A program made the position numbers and the translations under genes. Below are positions 5,683-13,033 of a DNA stretch of 15,177 nt, in pieces. The number at the start of each line of letters is the position of its first letter. Within the stretch, counting starts at the first letter, position 1. Origin of the DNA: Bacteroidota bacterium (GTDB lineage Bacteria > Bacteroidota > Bacteroidia > Bacteroidales > UBA1556); the NCBI GenBank assembly GCA_003973505.1, contig QNXT01000288.1:1-15177 (forward strand), in the 5' to 3' direction. The notes below the pieces were generated by a model that ran no database searches, was not told the DNA's origin, and saw only the letters and a list, made by a program, of their open reading frames with translations.

Positions 5683-6588
5683 ATGAAAAAGATTTTAGTA
5701 GTTTATTACACCCAAACCGGACAGTTAAAACAGCTTGTTGATGGTGTATTAGCTCCATTAAAAAACGACTCAAACTACAAAATCGATTATTTCAGAATTG
5801 AACCCATCAACGACTTCCCCTTCCCCTGGCCAAACGATGCTTTTTACGATTGCATGCCCGAATCGGTAGAAGGAATTCCCATCGCTGTAAAACCATTTAA
5901 TGTGGAAGGCGATTACGATTTAGTAGTCCTTGCTTACCAAGTGTGGTTCCTCAACCTATCCATTCCCTTTTGGAGCATTCTGCAAGATGAAAATTTACAG
6001 AAATTCTTAACAAACAAAAAGGTCGTTACCATTCTTGGCATACGCAATATGTGGGTAAACGCACAAAAACGATTGCTTGAGTATTTCAAAGAGCATCAAG
6101 TCAAGCATGTGGGAAACCTGGTTTTTGCGGATCCTAACACAAACCTGATTAGCGTATTAACCGTTTTAAAATATTTAACCACAGGCGTAAAGAAACCCTT
6201 TAAACTACTCCCTCCCTACGGAGTAAGCAATAAGGATTTTAATCGTCTTAATGTATTTGGAGAAATCCTAAAAACCACTTTTGAAAACAATAATTGGAAT
6301 CAATTGCAAAAAGAATTTGTCAATCAAAAGGGAGTTTCCATACATTTTGCACTAAGAACCACCGAATTAGCAGCAGGGAGAATTTTCAAAGCTTGGTCTA
6401 GTTTTATTCTAAAAAAAGGAGCTGCAGGCAATCCCGCCCGAAAAGGTCGCTTATTAATCTATCAATTTTACCTTCTTTTCTTAATTTTCTTCATAAGCCC
6501 TTTCAGCTCATTATTATTCAAAATTATCAATATTATATTCTACCCATTTATCAAAAAAAGTTTACGCAAAACGGCACTTCAACTATAA
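5683..6588 (+). CDS. darA: DarA, dialkylresorcinol-forming aromatase (flavodoxin-like)
   Basis: A 301-residue protein I recognise as the DarA family of dialkylresorcinol and flexirubin clusters. The N-terminus MKKILVVYYTQTGQLK has the flavodoxin strand and phosphate-binding loop (Thr10-Gln-Thr-Gly13-Gln14), so FMN use is likely. Conserved-looking stretches follow at 83-100 (LAYQVWFLNLSIPFWSIL) and 119-130 (GIRNMWVNAQKR). A hydrophobic C-terminal segment (258-288) could anchor the protein in the inner membrane, suiting its lipid-like substrate. In known clusters DarA acts after DarB, oxidising the 2,5-dialkyl-cyclohexane-1,3-dione to the resorcinol. It is the first gene of the block and has its own promoter; darB follows after 131 bases on the same strand. 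The main alternative is a general flavodoxin-fold reductase, but the darB neighbour makes DarA much more likely. Confidence 0.88.
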   Translation: MKKILVVYYTQTGQLKQLVDGVLAPLKNDSNYKIDYFRIEPINDFPFPWPNDAFYDCMPESVEGIPIAVKPFNVEGDYDLVVLAYQVWFLNLSIPFWSILQDENLQKFLTNKKVVTILGIRNMWVNAQKRLLEYFKEHQVKHVGNLVFADPNTNLISVLTVLKYLTTGVKKPFKLLPPYGVSNKDFNRLNVFGEILKTTFENNNWNQLQKEFVNQKGVSIHFALRTTELAAGRIFKAWSSFILKKGAAGNPARKGRLLIYQFYLLFLIFFISPFSSLLFKIINIIFYPFIKKSLRKTALQL

Positions 6589-6678
6589 GAGAAATCTTAC
6601 TAATGACTTATGTTATTTGCTGTGAATTCCTTGTGAATATCTCACCCTAATTAATGGCAATTTAGATTGAAAAAAGCT

Positions 6679-6686
6679 TAGCTTTG
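6679..6686 (+). promoter_or_regulatory. Possible -7 element ahead of darB
   Basis: TAGCTTTG fits TAnnTTTG exactly and lies 33 bases before the darB ATG, inside the 131-base darA-darB gap. No TTTG is found at the -33 position, so darB may have its own weak or regulated start in addition to read-through from darA. Confidence 0.35.
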
Positions 6687-6719
6687 TTTTCTCAATAAAG
6701 AATCATTGATCTCACTTAA

Positions 6720-7856
6720 ATGAAGACAGTATATATAAATAAAATGAGTCGTTTCTTACCAAACGACCCCGTTTCGATTGACGAAATGGAAGATTATTTA
6801 GGCTATATAAAAGGGAAGAAATCAAAAGCTAAGCGACTTATACTTAGAAACAACGGTATAAAAACGCGCCATTATGCTTTAGATAAAGAGGGGAACTTAA
6901 CACATACCAATGCTGAGATTGCTTACGAAGCAATCAAGCTGCTTGAGAAAGATGGTTTTTCTTTGAATGATTTGGAGTTATTAGCCGTTGGAACCACATC
7001 GCCGGATCAGTTACTTCCAGCCCATGCTTCTATGATTCAAGGCTTATTAAAAAATCGCCCCATGGAAGTCATTAGCCCTGAAGGATCATGCAATGCAGGT
7101 ATGTTGGCCTTGAAATATGCTTGGATGTCGGTAATGACCCATAGTGTACAAAATGCTGTTGCCGGAGGCTCTGAATTGCTTTCGGCTTGGTTGCGGGCGA
7201 GCAACTATGAAGACGAAGCAGAACTTTTGCTCCGTATGGAAAAAGAACCTAATATTCAATTCGAAAAAGAGTTTCTACGTTGGATGCTGAGCGATGGAGC
7301 AGCTGTAGCCTTATTGCAGGATAAACCCAATGATGAGGGGCTTTCCCTACGAATTGACTTTGTGGATATATTGAGTTATTCCAACGAACTTCCAACTTGC
7401 ATGTATGCTGGTGGTGAACGTACTGATGATGGGCAATTACGACCATGGCGTTCGTACACTCAGGAAGAGCAAATGGAAAAATCCATTTTCGCCATTCGTC
7501 AAGACACCAAACTTCTCGGAGGTAATATTGTGGAAACGGGTGCTCGAGGAATAAAACGAGTAAGCGAAAAATACGATTTCACAACCGAACAAATCGACTA
7601 CTTTTTACCCCATATGTCGTCAGAATATTTCCGATATAAGATTGAAGAAGAAGCCGCAAAAATTGGCTGTCCTTTGCCACAAGAAAAATGGTTTACCAAT
7701 TTGCATAAATTTGGCAATGTGGGTGCAGCATCAGCCTACTTAATGATGGAAGAATTATTTAATTCAGGCAAATTGAAAAAAGGCAATCAAATATTGGTCA
7801 TGAGTCCCGAGAGTGCTCGTTTTTCGTATGCTTATGTTAAATTAACTGTTGTTTAA
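6720..7856 (+). CDS. darB: DarB, KAS III-like ketosynthase/cyclase of dialkylresorcinol synthesis
   Basis: A 378-residue thiolase-fold condensing enzyme. The triad is intact: Cys124 in SPEGSCNAGM, His298 in YFLPHMSS and Asn333 in KFGNVGAASAY. The insert with LRMEKEPNIQFEKEFLRWMLSDGAA (171-195) and PWRSYT (242-247) is typical of DarB proteins rather than housekeeping FabH. By family knowledge DarB joins two activated acyl chains (a beta-ketoacyl and an alpha,beta-unsaturated thioester) and closes the ring to a cyclohexanedione, which DarA aromatises. Typical FabH is about 320 residues, so this is longer. The ATG at 6720 starts directly at the first strand of the fold. The next gene begins 17 bases after its stop codon, so it heads a compact operon running to the ACP gene at 11565. 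Confidence 0.9.
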   Translation: MKTVYINKMSRFLPNDPVSIDEMEDYLGYIKGKKSKAKRLILRNNGIKTRHYALDKEGNLTHTNAEIAYEAIKLLEKDGFSLNDLELLAVGTTSPDQLLPAHASMIQGLLKNRPMEVISPEGSCNAGMLALKYAWMSVMTHSVQNAVAGGSELLSAWLRASNYEDEAELLLRMEKEPNIQFEKEFLRWMLSDGAAVALLQDKPNDEGLSLRIDFVDILSYSNELPTCMYAGGERTDDGQLRPWRSYTQEEQMEKSIFAIRQDTKLLGGNIVETGARGIKRVSEKYDFTTEQIDYFLPHMSSEYFRYKIEEEAAKIGCPLPQEKWFTNLHKFGNVGAASAYLMMEELFNSGKLKKGNQILVMSPESARFSYAYVKLTVV

Positions 7857-7873
7857 CCCCTAGCTATCAACCT

Positions 7874-8290
7874 ATGAAACTGAGTGAAGTACCTAAGGAT
7901 GACGCAAATGTACTAGAAGGAAAAACAAGTTTTATTCAGTACGCTGTGGATAGTGACGGCAAATATGTTCAAGAAAAAAGCCCTGGTTTTCAACCACAAA
8001 ATATTGCTTTAGAACAAGCCTGGGAAGAAGCCAATGAGCGAATTGCTGAAGCCCTGCAAGAGGTTATTGAAAATAAAAAAAGTCCAATCTATTACTTTAT
8101 GCATCGCGAATTGATGGACGAAAAGATATTATCGGAATATGTGGGCATAGCCAAATGGCGTGTAAAACGACACTTAAAGCCTTCGGTTTTCAAGAAATTA
8201 AAACCTAACAGAATTCAAAAGTATATCGAAATTTTCAAACTGGATAATGAAGATGATTTAATAAATTTTAAGGCAGAAAAATGGACATAA
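7874..8290 (+). CDS. Uncharacterised flexirubin-cluster protein with a helix-turn-helix-like C-terminus
   Basis: A 138-residue soluble protein without a signal peptide. I do not know its function, but a small unknown gene between darB and the BtrH-like gene is a layout I recall from flexirubin clusters. Residues 1-45 look irregular, residues 46-70 form an acidic amphipathic helix (EQAWEEANERIAEALQEVIENK), and residues 82-125 (DEKILSEYVGIAKWRVKRHLKPSVFKKLKPN) resemble a Cro/CI-type helix-turn-helix followed by a basic helix. It may be a small regulator, or a docking protein that organises the pathway enzymes; the fold suggestion is inferential. It sits 17 bases after darB, and its last 10 bases overlap the BtrH-like gene, so all three are probably translated from one message. 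Confidence 0.75.
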   Translation: MKLSEVPKDDANVLEGKTSFIQYAVDSDGKYVQEKSPGFQPQNIALEQAWEEANERIAEALQEVIENKKSPIYYFMHRELMDEKILSEYVGIAKWRVKRHLKPSVFKKLKPNRIQKYIEIFKLDNEDDLINFKAEKWT

Positions 8291-9294
8291 AAGAGATAAA
8301 TTTTGAGCATAAAATGTCTGCTCATTGTGAAAATGGGGCTTCTGGCAATTTATTAAATTTCAATAAACTAAGCTTAAGCGAGCCGATGATTTTTGGTATT
8401 GGCTCCGGATTGTTTTTTACCTATCTGCCTTTTATCAAGCTAAATGGCGCTCCCGTAACTTCATTTAGACCCATGCCTGGTGCCATTTTCAAACGCATCA
8501 ATAAAAGTTTGGGAATCAAAATGGTTACAAAACGCTTTCCGGGCAATCCTAAAAAAGCGATGCAGGAATTGGACAAAGTCTTATCGCAAGGAATCCCCGT
8601 TGGTATGGTTGTGGGGGTATATCACCTCACCTACTTCCCTGCTCCATTGCGTTTCCATTTTAACGCCCACAATATTGTTGCCTATGCAAAAAAGGACAAT
8701 CAATATTTGATTTCTGACCCCATAATGGAAAAGCCCGAGTGGATTAGTGCCGAAGACTTGGAACGAGTTCGCTATGCAAAGGGAACTTATAAGCCCAAAG
8801 GCAAGATGTATTACATTACGCATACCCCTCAGAAAGTTGATCTTAATAAAGCCATTAAGAAATCGATACGCCACACTGCCATGATGATGACGAAAGCTCC
8901 GGGCGGCTTGGTAGGTTATCGAGGTATTGCACTCTTGGCTCGAAGTATGAAAAAATGGCCTAAAAAGTATAATAAAAAAATTGCTGCTCGTTACTTAGGG
9001 TCAGTCATTCGTATGCAGGAAGAAATTGGCACAGGAGGTGCCGGATTTCGCTTTCTTTATGCTGCTTTTCTTCAAGAGTCGGCAGAAATTATGAATTCGA
9101 AAGAACTAAGTCAATTTAGTGAGCAGTTGACCGAAGTGGGTGATTTATGGCGCGAATTTGCAGTTAATGCAGCACGTGTTGTAAAAAACCGCCCTCAAAA
9201 TAACGAAAGCTACGACAGTGTATCTGAAAACCTTATGGAGATTTCCAGACGTGAGAAAGATATTTTCCAACGGCTCTATAAACTAAAATTATAA
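8281..9294 (+). CDS. BtrH-like cysteine acyltransferase (BtrH N-terminal and DUF4872-like regions)
   Basis: A 337-residue protein of the BtrH type. In butirosin synthesis BtrH moves an aminoacyl side chain from an acyl carrier protein to the antibiotic through a papain-like Cys/His/Asp site. Here Cys16 in AHCENGASGNLL, His130 in FNAHNIVAYA and Asp146 in YLISDPIM stand at the expected positions. The hydrophobic segment 36-52 (MIFGIGSGLFFTYLPFI) is part of this fold and not a clear membrane helix. Residues about 175-337 are helical and correspond to the accessory region. The gene overlaps the preceding one by 10 bases and precedes the ABC pair by 2 bases. In this setting an ACP-bound acyl group, and a resorcinol hydroxyl as acceptor, are reasonable guesses, which would make it a candidate for ester formation. 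That role is inference; processing of a peptide-like or other precursor cannot be ruled out. Confidence 0.82.
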   Translation: MDIKEINFEHKMSAHCENGASGNLLNFNKLSLSEPMIFGIGSGLFFTYLPFIKLNGAPVTSFRPMPGAIFKRINKSLGIKMVTKRFPGNPKKAMQELDKVLSQGIPVGMVVGVYHLTYFPAPLRFHFNAHNIVAYAKKDNQYLISDPIMEKPEWISAEDLERVRYAKGTYKPKGKMYYITHTPQKVDLNKAIKKSIRHTAMMMTKAPGGLVGYRGIALLARSMKKWPKKYNKKIAARYLGSVIRMQEEIGTGGAGFRFLYAAFLQESAEIMNSKELSQFSEQLTEVGDLWREFAVNAARVVKNRPQNNESYDSVSENLMEISRREKDIFQRLYKLKL

Positions 9295-9296
9295 TC

Positions 9297-10037
9297 ATGA
9301 TTTTAGCCCTAAAAAATATTTCAAAAACCTATCAATCGACGAATAAAAAAGCGTTGGATCAAATCAGCATTTCCATTAAAGAACAGGAAATAATGGGTTT
9401 ATTAGGGCCAAATGGAGCAGGAAAATCAACACTCATCAATATCATTGTTGGTCTTTTACAGGCCGATAGTGGAGAAATGCAATGGAAAGGGAAAAGTATT
9501 TACAGTCCCAAAGCAATAAAAAACAAACTGGGTCTTGTCCCTCAAGAAATTGCTCTTTATCCGAAACTTACTGCATTTGAAAACCTCGATTTTTTAGCGA
9601 GTCAGTATCATATTCCCAAAAACCTTCGACATAAACGCATCGAAGAATCGCTAAAAGCATTAGGCCTATACAACGAACGTAATCAGATTATTAGTGAATA
9701 TTCAGGCGGAATGAAAAGGCGAATTAATTTGATTGCCGGACTACTTCACAAGCCCGAACTTCTCATAATGGACGAACCCACAGTAGGCATCGACATTCAA
9801 AGCAAACAAGCCATTCAAGCGTTTTTAACTAAGCTCAATAGGGAAGGCACGAGCATGATTTACACATCGCATATGATGGAAGAAGCTGAAAAATTATGCC
9901 ATCAGGTAGCCATTATCGACCTTGGTAGAATCCTTGTGTCTGATAGTCCTAAGAATCTGATCAGTCAGACGGAAGGTGCAAAAACCTTGGAAGATGTATT
10001 TGTGAAACGAACAGGAAAGGAGCTTCGGAACCAATGA
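9297..10037 (+). CDS. ABC transporter ATP-binding subunit (exporter type)
   Basis: A 246-residue ATPase with the complete motif set: Walker A GPNGAGKST (37-45), Q-loop Gln83 (LVPQEIALYP), signature YSGGMKRR (135-142), Walker B LLIMDEP with catalytic Glu160, D-loop at 166-167 and H-loop His192. The closest type is the ABC-2 exporter ATPase (YhbF/NodI/CcmA-like), in agreement with the ABC-2 permease coded next with an ATGA overlap. It would power transport across the inner membrane. The substrate is not evident from sequence; the operon suggests a dialkylresorcinol, aryl polyene ester or an intermediate, because flexirubins end up in the cell envelope. Confidence 0.93.
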   Translation: MILALKNISKTYQSTNKKALDQISISIKEQEIMGLLGPNGAGKSTLINIIVGLLQADSGEMQWKGKSIYSPKAIKNKLGLVPQEIALYPKLTAFENLDFLASQYHIPKNLRHKRIEESLKALGLYNERNQIISEYSGGMKRRINLIAGLLHKPELLIMDEPTVGIDIQSKQAIQAFLTKLNREGTSMIYTSHMMEEAEKLCHQVAIIDLGRILVSDSPKNLISQTEGAKTLEDVFVKRTGKELRNQ

Positions 10038-11308
10038 TTGCTTTCCTCGGAAATATAAAAAAGGAAATCCTCCTCTTGATTCGTGATAAATCAGGCCTGG
10101 CGTTTCTATTTGTTATGCCCATTGTTTTGGTATTACTTATGACTTTATTGCAAGATAAAACCATAAAGAAACTCCAAGTTGAAGCTATGGATGTTGCTGT
10201 AGTAAACCTTGATAATGACACGATTGGAAATGCCATTGTTGAGGGATTAAAGCAAATGAATATCTTTACGATTCATCAAGATTATCAAGGACAGCACATT
10301 GATATTGATTTAGCCCACCAACTTGTGTTTGATGGCGTATGTCAATTGGCAATTGTGATACCCGAAAAAACAACACGCCACACCAAACGCATTATTAGCA
10401 ACGAATTACGAAAACAGTTACCAAGTCCGGGAACGCAGGTATTAAACGACTCCCTTCTGGAAGGAATTCAAATGGAGATTTTCTTTGACCCCATTATTAA
10501 AGGAAGTTTGCGTGCTGCAACCCACTCCGCTATTGCGCAGCTAATGGCAAATATACGCACTGAGATTGTATTCAAATCCTATACTTCGGCATTAAGTAAA
10601 ATCACAGGTAGAGAAAATACTGATCGTTTTCCGATGGAAAAATTTACCATAGTGGAAAAGGCATATAGTGATGCACATTCTGAAACCATTCCTTCATCTA
10701 CGCAGCATAATGTCCCTGCCTGGACTGTTTTCGCTATATTTTTTATGGTGATTCCTTTGGCCACACAAATCATTAGCGAACGTGAAGAAGGAAGTATCAT
10801 ACGATTAAAACTATCGCCAACACCCTTTGTAATTCCCGTTTTGAGTCGGATTTTGGTTTATTCTCTTTTAGCAGTGGTTCAAGGTATTACATTATTATTT
10901 ATTGGCATTTATGTACTACCTGCTTTAGGCATGGATCAATTCGATATTCATGGAAATTACATTAGCTTTATCGCCTTTACTTTTTTTATTGGTTTGGCAG
11001 CATCAGCTTATGGAATGGCCGTTGGAAATATTTCAAAGACCCATCATCAAGCTTCCATTTTTGGCAGCATTTCCATTGTATTGCTGGCTGCTATCGGAGG
11101 CATTTGGGTGCCAACCTATATGATGCCCGAAAATATGATTAGCCTTGCTCAGCTATCTCCATTAAACTGGGCTTTAAATGGTTATTACGACATTGTATTA
11201 AAAGCAAAAGACCTTTCTCAATTGGGGAGTCCTATTATAAAATTATTAGTATTTTTTGCCATTGCTTTAGCTTTGGCAGTTATTTTTGGAAAAAGAAAAA
11301 ACATATAA
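10034..11308 (+). CDS. ABC-2 type transporter permease
   Basis: A 424-residue membrane protein with the YhhJ/YbhR-type layout. TM1 (about 22-40) is followed by a large periplasmic domain (about 41-227), then five helices at about 228-247, 268-294, 309-331, 340-361 and 400-418. The cytoplasmic segment between TM2 and TM3 carries the coupling motif SEREEGSIIRLKLSPTPF (248-265). The periplasmic domain contains DVAVVNLDND (53-62), typical of this family. It overlaps the ATPase gene by four bases (ATGA) and the ACP gene starts two bases after its stop. Presumably one or two copies pair with the ATPase. Family members export drugs, lipids or polyketides; here envelope delivery of the resorcinol/polyene product is the natural guess. 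Confidence 0.9.
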   Translation: MIAFLGNIKKEILLLIRDKSGLAFLFVMPIVLVLLMTLLQDKTIKKLQVEAMDVAVVNLDNDTIGNAIVEGLKQMNIFTIHQDYQGQHIDIDLAHQLVFDGVCQLAIVIPEKTTRHTKRIISNELRKQLPSPGTQVLNDSLLEGIQMEIFFDPIIKGSLRAATHSAIAQLMANIRTEIVFKSYTSALSKITGRENTDRFPMEKFTIVEKAYSDAHSETIPSSTQHNVPAWTVFAIFFMVIPLATQIISEREEGSIIRLKLSPTPFVIPVLSRILVYSLLAVVQGITLLFIGIYVLPALGMDQFDIHGNYISFIAFTFFIGLAASAYGMAVGNISKTHHQASIFGSISIVLLAAIGGIWVPTYMMPENMISLAQLSPLNWALNGYYDIVLKAKDLSQLGSPIIKLLVFFAIALALAVIFGKRKNI

Positions 11309-11310
11309 AC

Positions 11311-11565
11311 ATGACAGAATTAGAAGAAAAATTAAAGATGCAAATCATCGAGCAGTTGAATATGGAAGACATTGAACCCGATGAATTTGACGTAAACGAG
11401 CCTCTTTTTGGTGAAGGAATTGGCCTAGACTCTATCGACTCTTTGGAGTTAATCGTATTGCTTGAAAAGGAATATGGAATAAAAATCAGCGATGCGCGTC
11501 AAGGTAAAGAAATTCTTTATTCCATTGCTACCATGGCCAAATATATTGAAGAACATAAGGCATAA
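11311..11565 (+). CDS. Acyl carrier protein
   Basis: An 84-residue acidic four-helix carrier. The phosphopantetheine site is Ser41 in GLDSIDSLEL (38-47), matching the DSL-type motif of type II acyl carriers. It starts two bases after the permease stop and is the last gene of the darB operon. It could hold the growing acyl or aryl-polyene chain for the KS/CLF pair downstream, or present acyl groups to DarB and the BtrH-like enzyme. It is not the housekeeping fatty-acid ACP, given its setting and the diverged flanks of the site. A phosphopantetheinyl transferase is not visible in the window, so one is needed elsewhere. Confidence 0.93.
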   Translation: MTELEEKLKMQIIEQLNMEDIEPDEFDVNEPLFGEGIGLDSIDSLELIVLLEKEYGIKISDARQGKEILYSIATMAKYIEEHKA

Positions 11566-11601
11566 GAAATTTGTTATTAATTAAATAATGCTTTGTAATC
11601 A

Positions 11602-11732
11602 TTCTTTGTGAAATCTATCTACCGAAAGGCAGACTCTGTGTCTTCTCTGCGAATCTTTGTGTTACAGCATTGTTTCTATAATCTGTTATTATTACACAAA
11701 GTTTCTCAAAGCAATCACAAAGAGACACAAAG
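11602..11732. repeat. TTTGTG/CACAAA dispersed inverted repeat, downstream copy
   Basis: The left part includes TTCTTTGTGAAATCTATCT and ACTCTGTGTCTTCTCTGCG followed by AATCTTTGTGTTACAGC. The right part (about 11691-11732) includes ATTACACAAAGTTTCTC and ATCACAAAGAGACACAAAGG. It matches the design of the unit at 5288-5389, including the TTATTATTACACA junction, and separates the ACP gene from the ketosynthase gene. Together the copies bracket the darA-ACP block. No open reading frame or transposase lies in it. Confidence 0.65.
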
Positions 11733-11821
11733 GATAAGAAACGAATTCATAAAAATATTATCATTATTTAATTTTTGACATACAGACTAACTACAACAAT
11801 ATTTAAAACCACTATAAAAGC

Positions 11822-13033
11822 ATGAAAAGAGTATTTGTAACAGGCATGGGTGTTATTTCCGCATTGGGAAATGGGCTTGCTGAACAAATTACAGCTCTGC
11901 AAAACAGCCGTAGTGGTATCAGGAAAATATGCAATCTCGACAGCATACATAAGGGGGTGCTGCCCGCTGCTGAAATTGAGTATAGCAACGAAGATTTAAA
12001 GAGCTTAATACCTAATCTTGATAGCTCAGAATCCTATACTCGAGGACAACTGCTTTCGCTGATTGCAGTAAATGAAGCCATTGCCACTGCAAATTTAAGC
12101 CCTGAAGACATAAAAGAGCTTACTATTGTTTCTTCAAACACCATTGGTTCAATGGACTATACAGAAAAGTATTACCGAGACTATCGTCCCGAACTTCAAT
12201 ACTATTTTAACAAAGCCCATTCCATTGGGGAAACCAGTCGACGAATTGCTCACTATTTGCAAACCGAAGGTTTAATTACAACCATTTCAACAGCATGTTC
12301 TTCTTCTGCCAATGCAATTATGCTGGGAAGCAAGCTGATTCGTAGCGGTCGTGCAAAGCGTGTTTTAGTTGGTGGAAGCGATTCCATCACAAAATTCTCG
12401 GTAGATGGATTTACAAGTCTTTTAATATATGATGAAAATGTTTGCAAACCTTTCGACAAAAATCGCAATGGGCTTAATTTAGGTGAAGCGGGAGCCTATC
12501 TTATCCTTGAATCTGAAGATGTTTTGGGAAATAAACAAAGCTTTGGCGAAATAGTAGCTTACGCAAATCGTAATGAAGCCTATCATGCTACAGCATCGTC
12601 ACCAGAGGGTGAAGGCGCCTATTTAACAATGAAACAAGCAATCGAAAAAGCAAATCTAAGCAGTGAGGACATTTCCTTCGTTCATGCACATGGTACAGCT
12701 ACTCCCACCAACGACGAATCGGAACTAAATGCCCTTAAGCGAATTTTCAAACATAAAATCCCGGCATTTGCCTCCTCAAAATCTTATGTAGGACATACGC
12801 TGGGTGCAGCAGGTGCACTAAACGCTATTTACACTTTATTGGCTATGCAGCACAGCTTTTTATTCGAGAATCTAAATTTCGATGAAAGCATTGATGGCAT
12901 AAACGAGCCCATTCGAAAGTTCACATCCAATTTCCCAATACAATACGCAATAAGCAATGCTTTTGGGTTTGGGGGAAATAATAATTCTATTGTATTTGCC
13001 AACACTCAGAAAGGAGGCTCGAATGCAATCTAA
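11822..13033 (+). CDS. FabF-like beta-ketoacyl-ACP synthase (aryl polyene/flexirubin type)
   Basis: A 403-residue KAS II-type condensing enzyme. The catalytic set is complete: Cys159 in STACSSSANAI, His290 in HAHGTATPTND and His325 in SYVGHTLGAAG, with Lys320 also in place. The gatekeeper motif GFGGNNNS (382-389) is present. These enzymes condense malonyl-ACP with a growing acyl chain; in aryl polyene clusters a dedicated KS works with a cysteine-less partner to build the polyene. The next gene overlaps it by 11 bases and codes for just such a partner, so KS/CLF heterodimer formation is likely. It is separated from the darA-ACP block by 256 bases with the dispersed repeat, so it likely has its own promoter. 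Housekeeping FabF is the main alternative, argued against by the neighbours. Confidence 0.9.
   Translation: MKRVFVTGMGVISALGNGLAEQITALQNSRSGIRKICNLDSIHKGVLPAAEIEYSNEDLKSLIPNLDSSESYTRGQLLSLIAVNEAIATANLSPEDIKELTIVSSNTIGSMDYTEKYYRDYRPELQYYFNKAHSIGETSRRIAHYLQTEGLITTISTACSSSANAIMLGSKLIRSGRAKRVLVGGSDSITKFSVDGFTSLLIYDENVCKPFDKNRNGLNLGEAGAYLILESEDVLGNKQSFGEIVAYANRNEAYHATASSPEGEGAYLTMKQAIEKANLSSEDISFVHAHGTATPTNDESELNALKRIFKHKIPAFASSKSYVGHTLGAAGALNAIYTLLAMQHSFLFENLNFDESIDGINEPIRKFTSNFPIQYAISNAFGFGGNNNSIVFANTQKGGSNAI
13010..13017 (+). promoter_or_regulatory. Shine-Dalgarno sequence that fixes the start of the CLF-like gene
   Basis: AAAGGAGG lies five bases before the ATG at 13023. It is a near-perfect anti-Shine-Dalgarno match and stands out here, because the other genes of the window show none. 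It marks 13023, not an in-frame ATG at 12957, as the start, and suits re-initiation after the overlapping ketosynthase gene. Confidence 0.75.

Noticed and set aside
12957..13022. An N-terminal extension of the CLF-like protein from an upstream in-frame ATG
   Set aside because: It lies wholly within the ketosynthase gene, adds 22 hydrophobic residues not expected in the family, and ignores the AAAGGAGG box before 13023.
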